A stretch of DNA of 64,000 bases from Acidobacteriota bacterium (GTDB lineage: Bacteria > Acidobacteriota > Thermoanaerobaculia > Multivoradales > JAGPDF01), in assembly GCA_014584695.1 (NCBI GenBank), contig JACTMI010000014.1, positions 124,001 to 188,000 on the forward strand, written 5' to 3'. The notes beneath the pieces are model-generated. The model saw only the letters and a list, made by a program, of their open reading frames with translations. It searched no databases and was not told the DNA's origin. The position numbers and the translations under genes are program-made. Every line of letters begins with the position of its first letter. The first letter of the stretch is position 1. Below, piece by piece: positions 63,362 through 64,000 of the stretch.

Positions 63362-64000
63362 TCAGCCCGCTGCCGCAGGAGCGGCCGCGCAGGCTTGGTG
63401 GCGGCGGGTCGCTTCATCCGCGATCTGCCCGTCGGTGCCGACCGACAGCCCCTTCTCGACGAGAGCGGAGTAGATCTCGTGGGCGCGAGCGTACGCGGCG
63501 CAAGCGTCGCGCCGGCCCGCGGATGCCGACACCGCTTCGTTGCCGGGATTCTCCGCGCCGCTCTGGTGAGCGAAGCCGAAGACGAACCAACCGTAGGCCA
63601 GATTCGTCAGGATCCGCTGGGACTCCGGCTCGCGGACCGCCGCCTGCTCCAAGGGCTCGAGAGCGAGAACCGCCGTTCGGACGGCCTCGTCGGGCCGCCC
63701 GAGATCGACCAGGATCTGGGCGGCCTGAAGTCGGGCCACCGCCGCCTGCCGGACCAGCTCGAGGTCGTGCGGCTCCTGGCTGCCGAGCGCGTCGAGCAGC
63801 GCCGCCAGCTCGTCGTATCGGGCGAGGGCCTCGGGGTCACGTCGGGCCAGGCCGTACGTCGTGGCGAGCCGGTAGAGCGCGCGGGCCAGCAGCCTGGCCG
63901 CCTCGCGGTCTCCGGCGTCGCGCGCCGTCCCGGAGCGAGCCAGCTCGATCGCCCGCTCGGCCAGAGCGGTCGCGGCGTCGAGGGCATCCGAGCGGCCGCT
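63362..64000 (-). CDS. TPR-containing protein (partial, N-terminus beyond window)
   Basis: The frame is open from the right edge to the stop at 63362, giving 212 codons. It is helical and Ala/Arg/Leu-rich, with degenerate TPR pairs (ARLLARALYRLATTYGLA with DPEALARYDELAALLDALG; RLQAAQILVDLGRPDEAVRTAVLALE). It ends with ACAAYARAHEIYSALVEKGL. The end resembles the C-terminal TPR region of large bacterial Ser/Thr protein kinases or regulators. The catalytic part is not in the window, so the function is open. Confidence 0.7.
   Translation of the reverse strand, partial: SGRSDALDAATALAERAIELARSGTARDAGDREAARLLARALYRLATTYGLARRDPEALARYDELAALLDALGSQEPHDLELVRQAAVARLQAAQILVDLGRPDEAVRTAVLALEPLEQAAVREPESQRILTNLAYGWFVFGFAHQSGAENPGNEAVSASAGRRDACAAYARAHEIYSALVEKGLSVGTDGQIADEATRRHQACAAAPAAAG

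Overview
The window is very GC-rich and gene-dense. Many neighbouring genes overlap by 4 bases (ATGA, GTGA or TTGA). It carries Gram-negative envelope genes (lipid A/Kdo/heptose transfer), a type IV pilus/type II secretion hybrid, secreted Calx-beta and FG-GAP proteins, a tricorn-like protease and a propeller-type sensor kinase. This mix best fits an acidobacterium, perhaps of the Thermoanaerobaculia. That placement is an inference from gene content; there is no rRNA gene in the window.

Layout. 1-3 kb is an accessory stretch of small genes on the minus strand: a YdeI/OmpD-associated fragment, a HicB-HicA toxin-antitoxin pair, a dihydrofolate-reductase-like protein, a VOC protein and a DUF5946 protein. 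3.3-10.4 kb holds a c-type cytochrome, a short 2-oxoglutarate dehydrogenase E1, a large exported PIG-L deacetylase and a membrane dipeptidase. 10.5-12.3 kb is again accessory: an ATPase with a DUF4143 domain preceded by a perfect palindrome, then an Rhs core remnant. 12.4-17.4 kb is a three-gene ferric-iron-type ABC importer coupled to an MFS transporter. It is followed by the initiator tRNA-fMet with its terminator, an NhaD-like antiporter, enolase and an FtsB-like protein.

20.8-27.7 kb encodes a propeller histidine kinase and a NarL-type response regulator separated by a secreted beta-helix/Calx-beta protein. A tricorn-like peptidase and a DUF4242 protein follow. 31.6-35.9 kb is a tightly coupled minus-strand lipid A core operon (waaA, lpxK, a lysophospholipid acyltransferase, a heptosyltransferase). 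Divergent from it, 36-48.7 kb runs sigma factor, anti-sigma factor, a secretin-like small protein, GspF, GspE, PilM, PilN, PilO, PilP, a secretin with a C-terminal cohesin-like domain, three pseudopilins and dUTPase. PilN appears frameshifted near its end.

50.6-50.8 kb holds a roughly 180-base nested inverted-repeat element. 50.8-56.1 kb is a minus-strand housekeeping operon: a zinc-ribbon protein, YqgE/AlgH, PdxH, NUDIX, a small membrane protein, endonuclease III, an SDR, two lipoprotein cytochromes and a small coiled-coil protein. Aconitase A lies opposite. After it, a structured intergenic stretch on the minus strand ends in a hairpin with a T-run and looks like an undescribed small RNA gene. 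The window closes with an epimerase, QueD and QueE, an FG-GAP/Calx-beta secreted protein sharing a C-terminal FESG-type tail with the beta-helix protein, and the C-terminal part of a TPR protein.

The best candidates for something new are the cohesin-tailed secretin and its satellite secretin-like protein, the kinase / beta-helix / regulator arrangement, the intergenic RNA candidate, the nested inverted-repeat element and the palindrome at the DUF4143 ATPase start.
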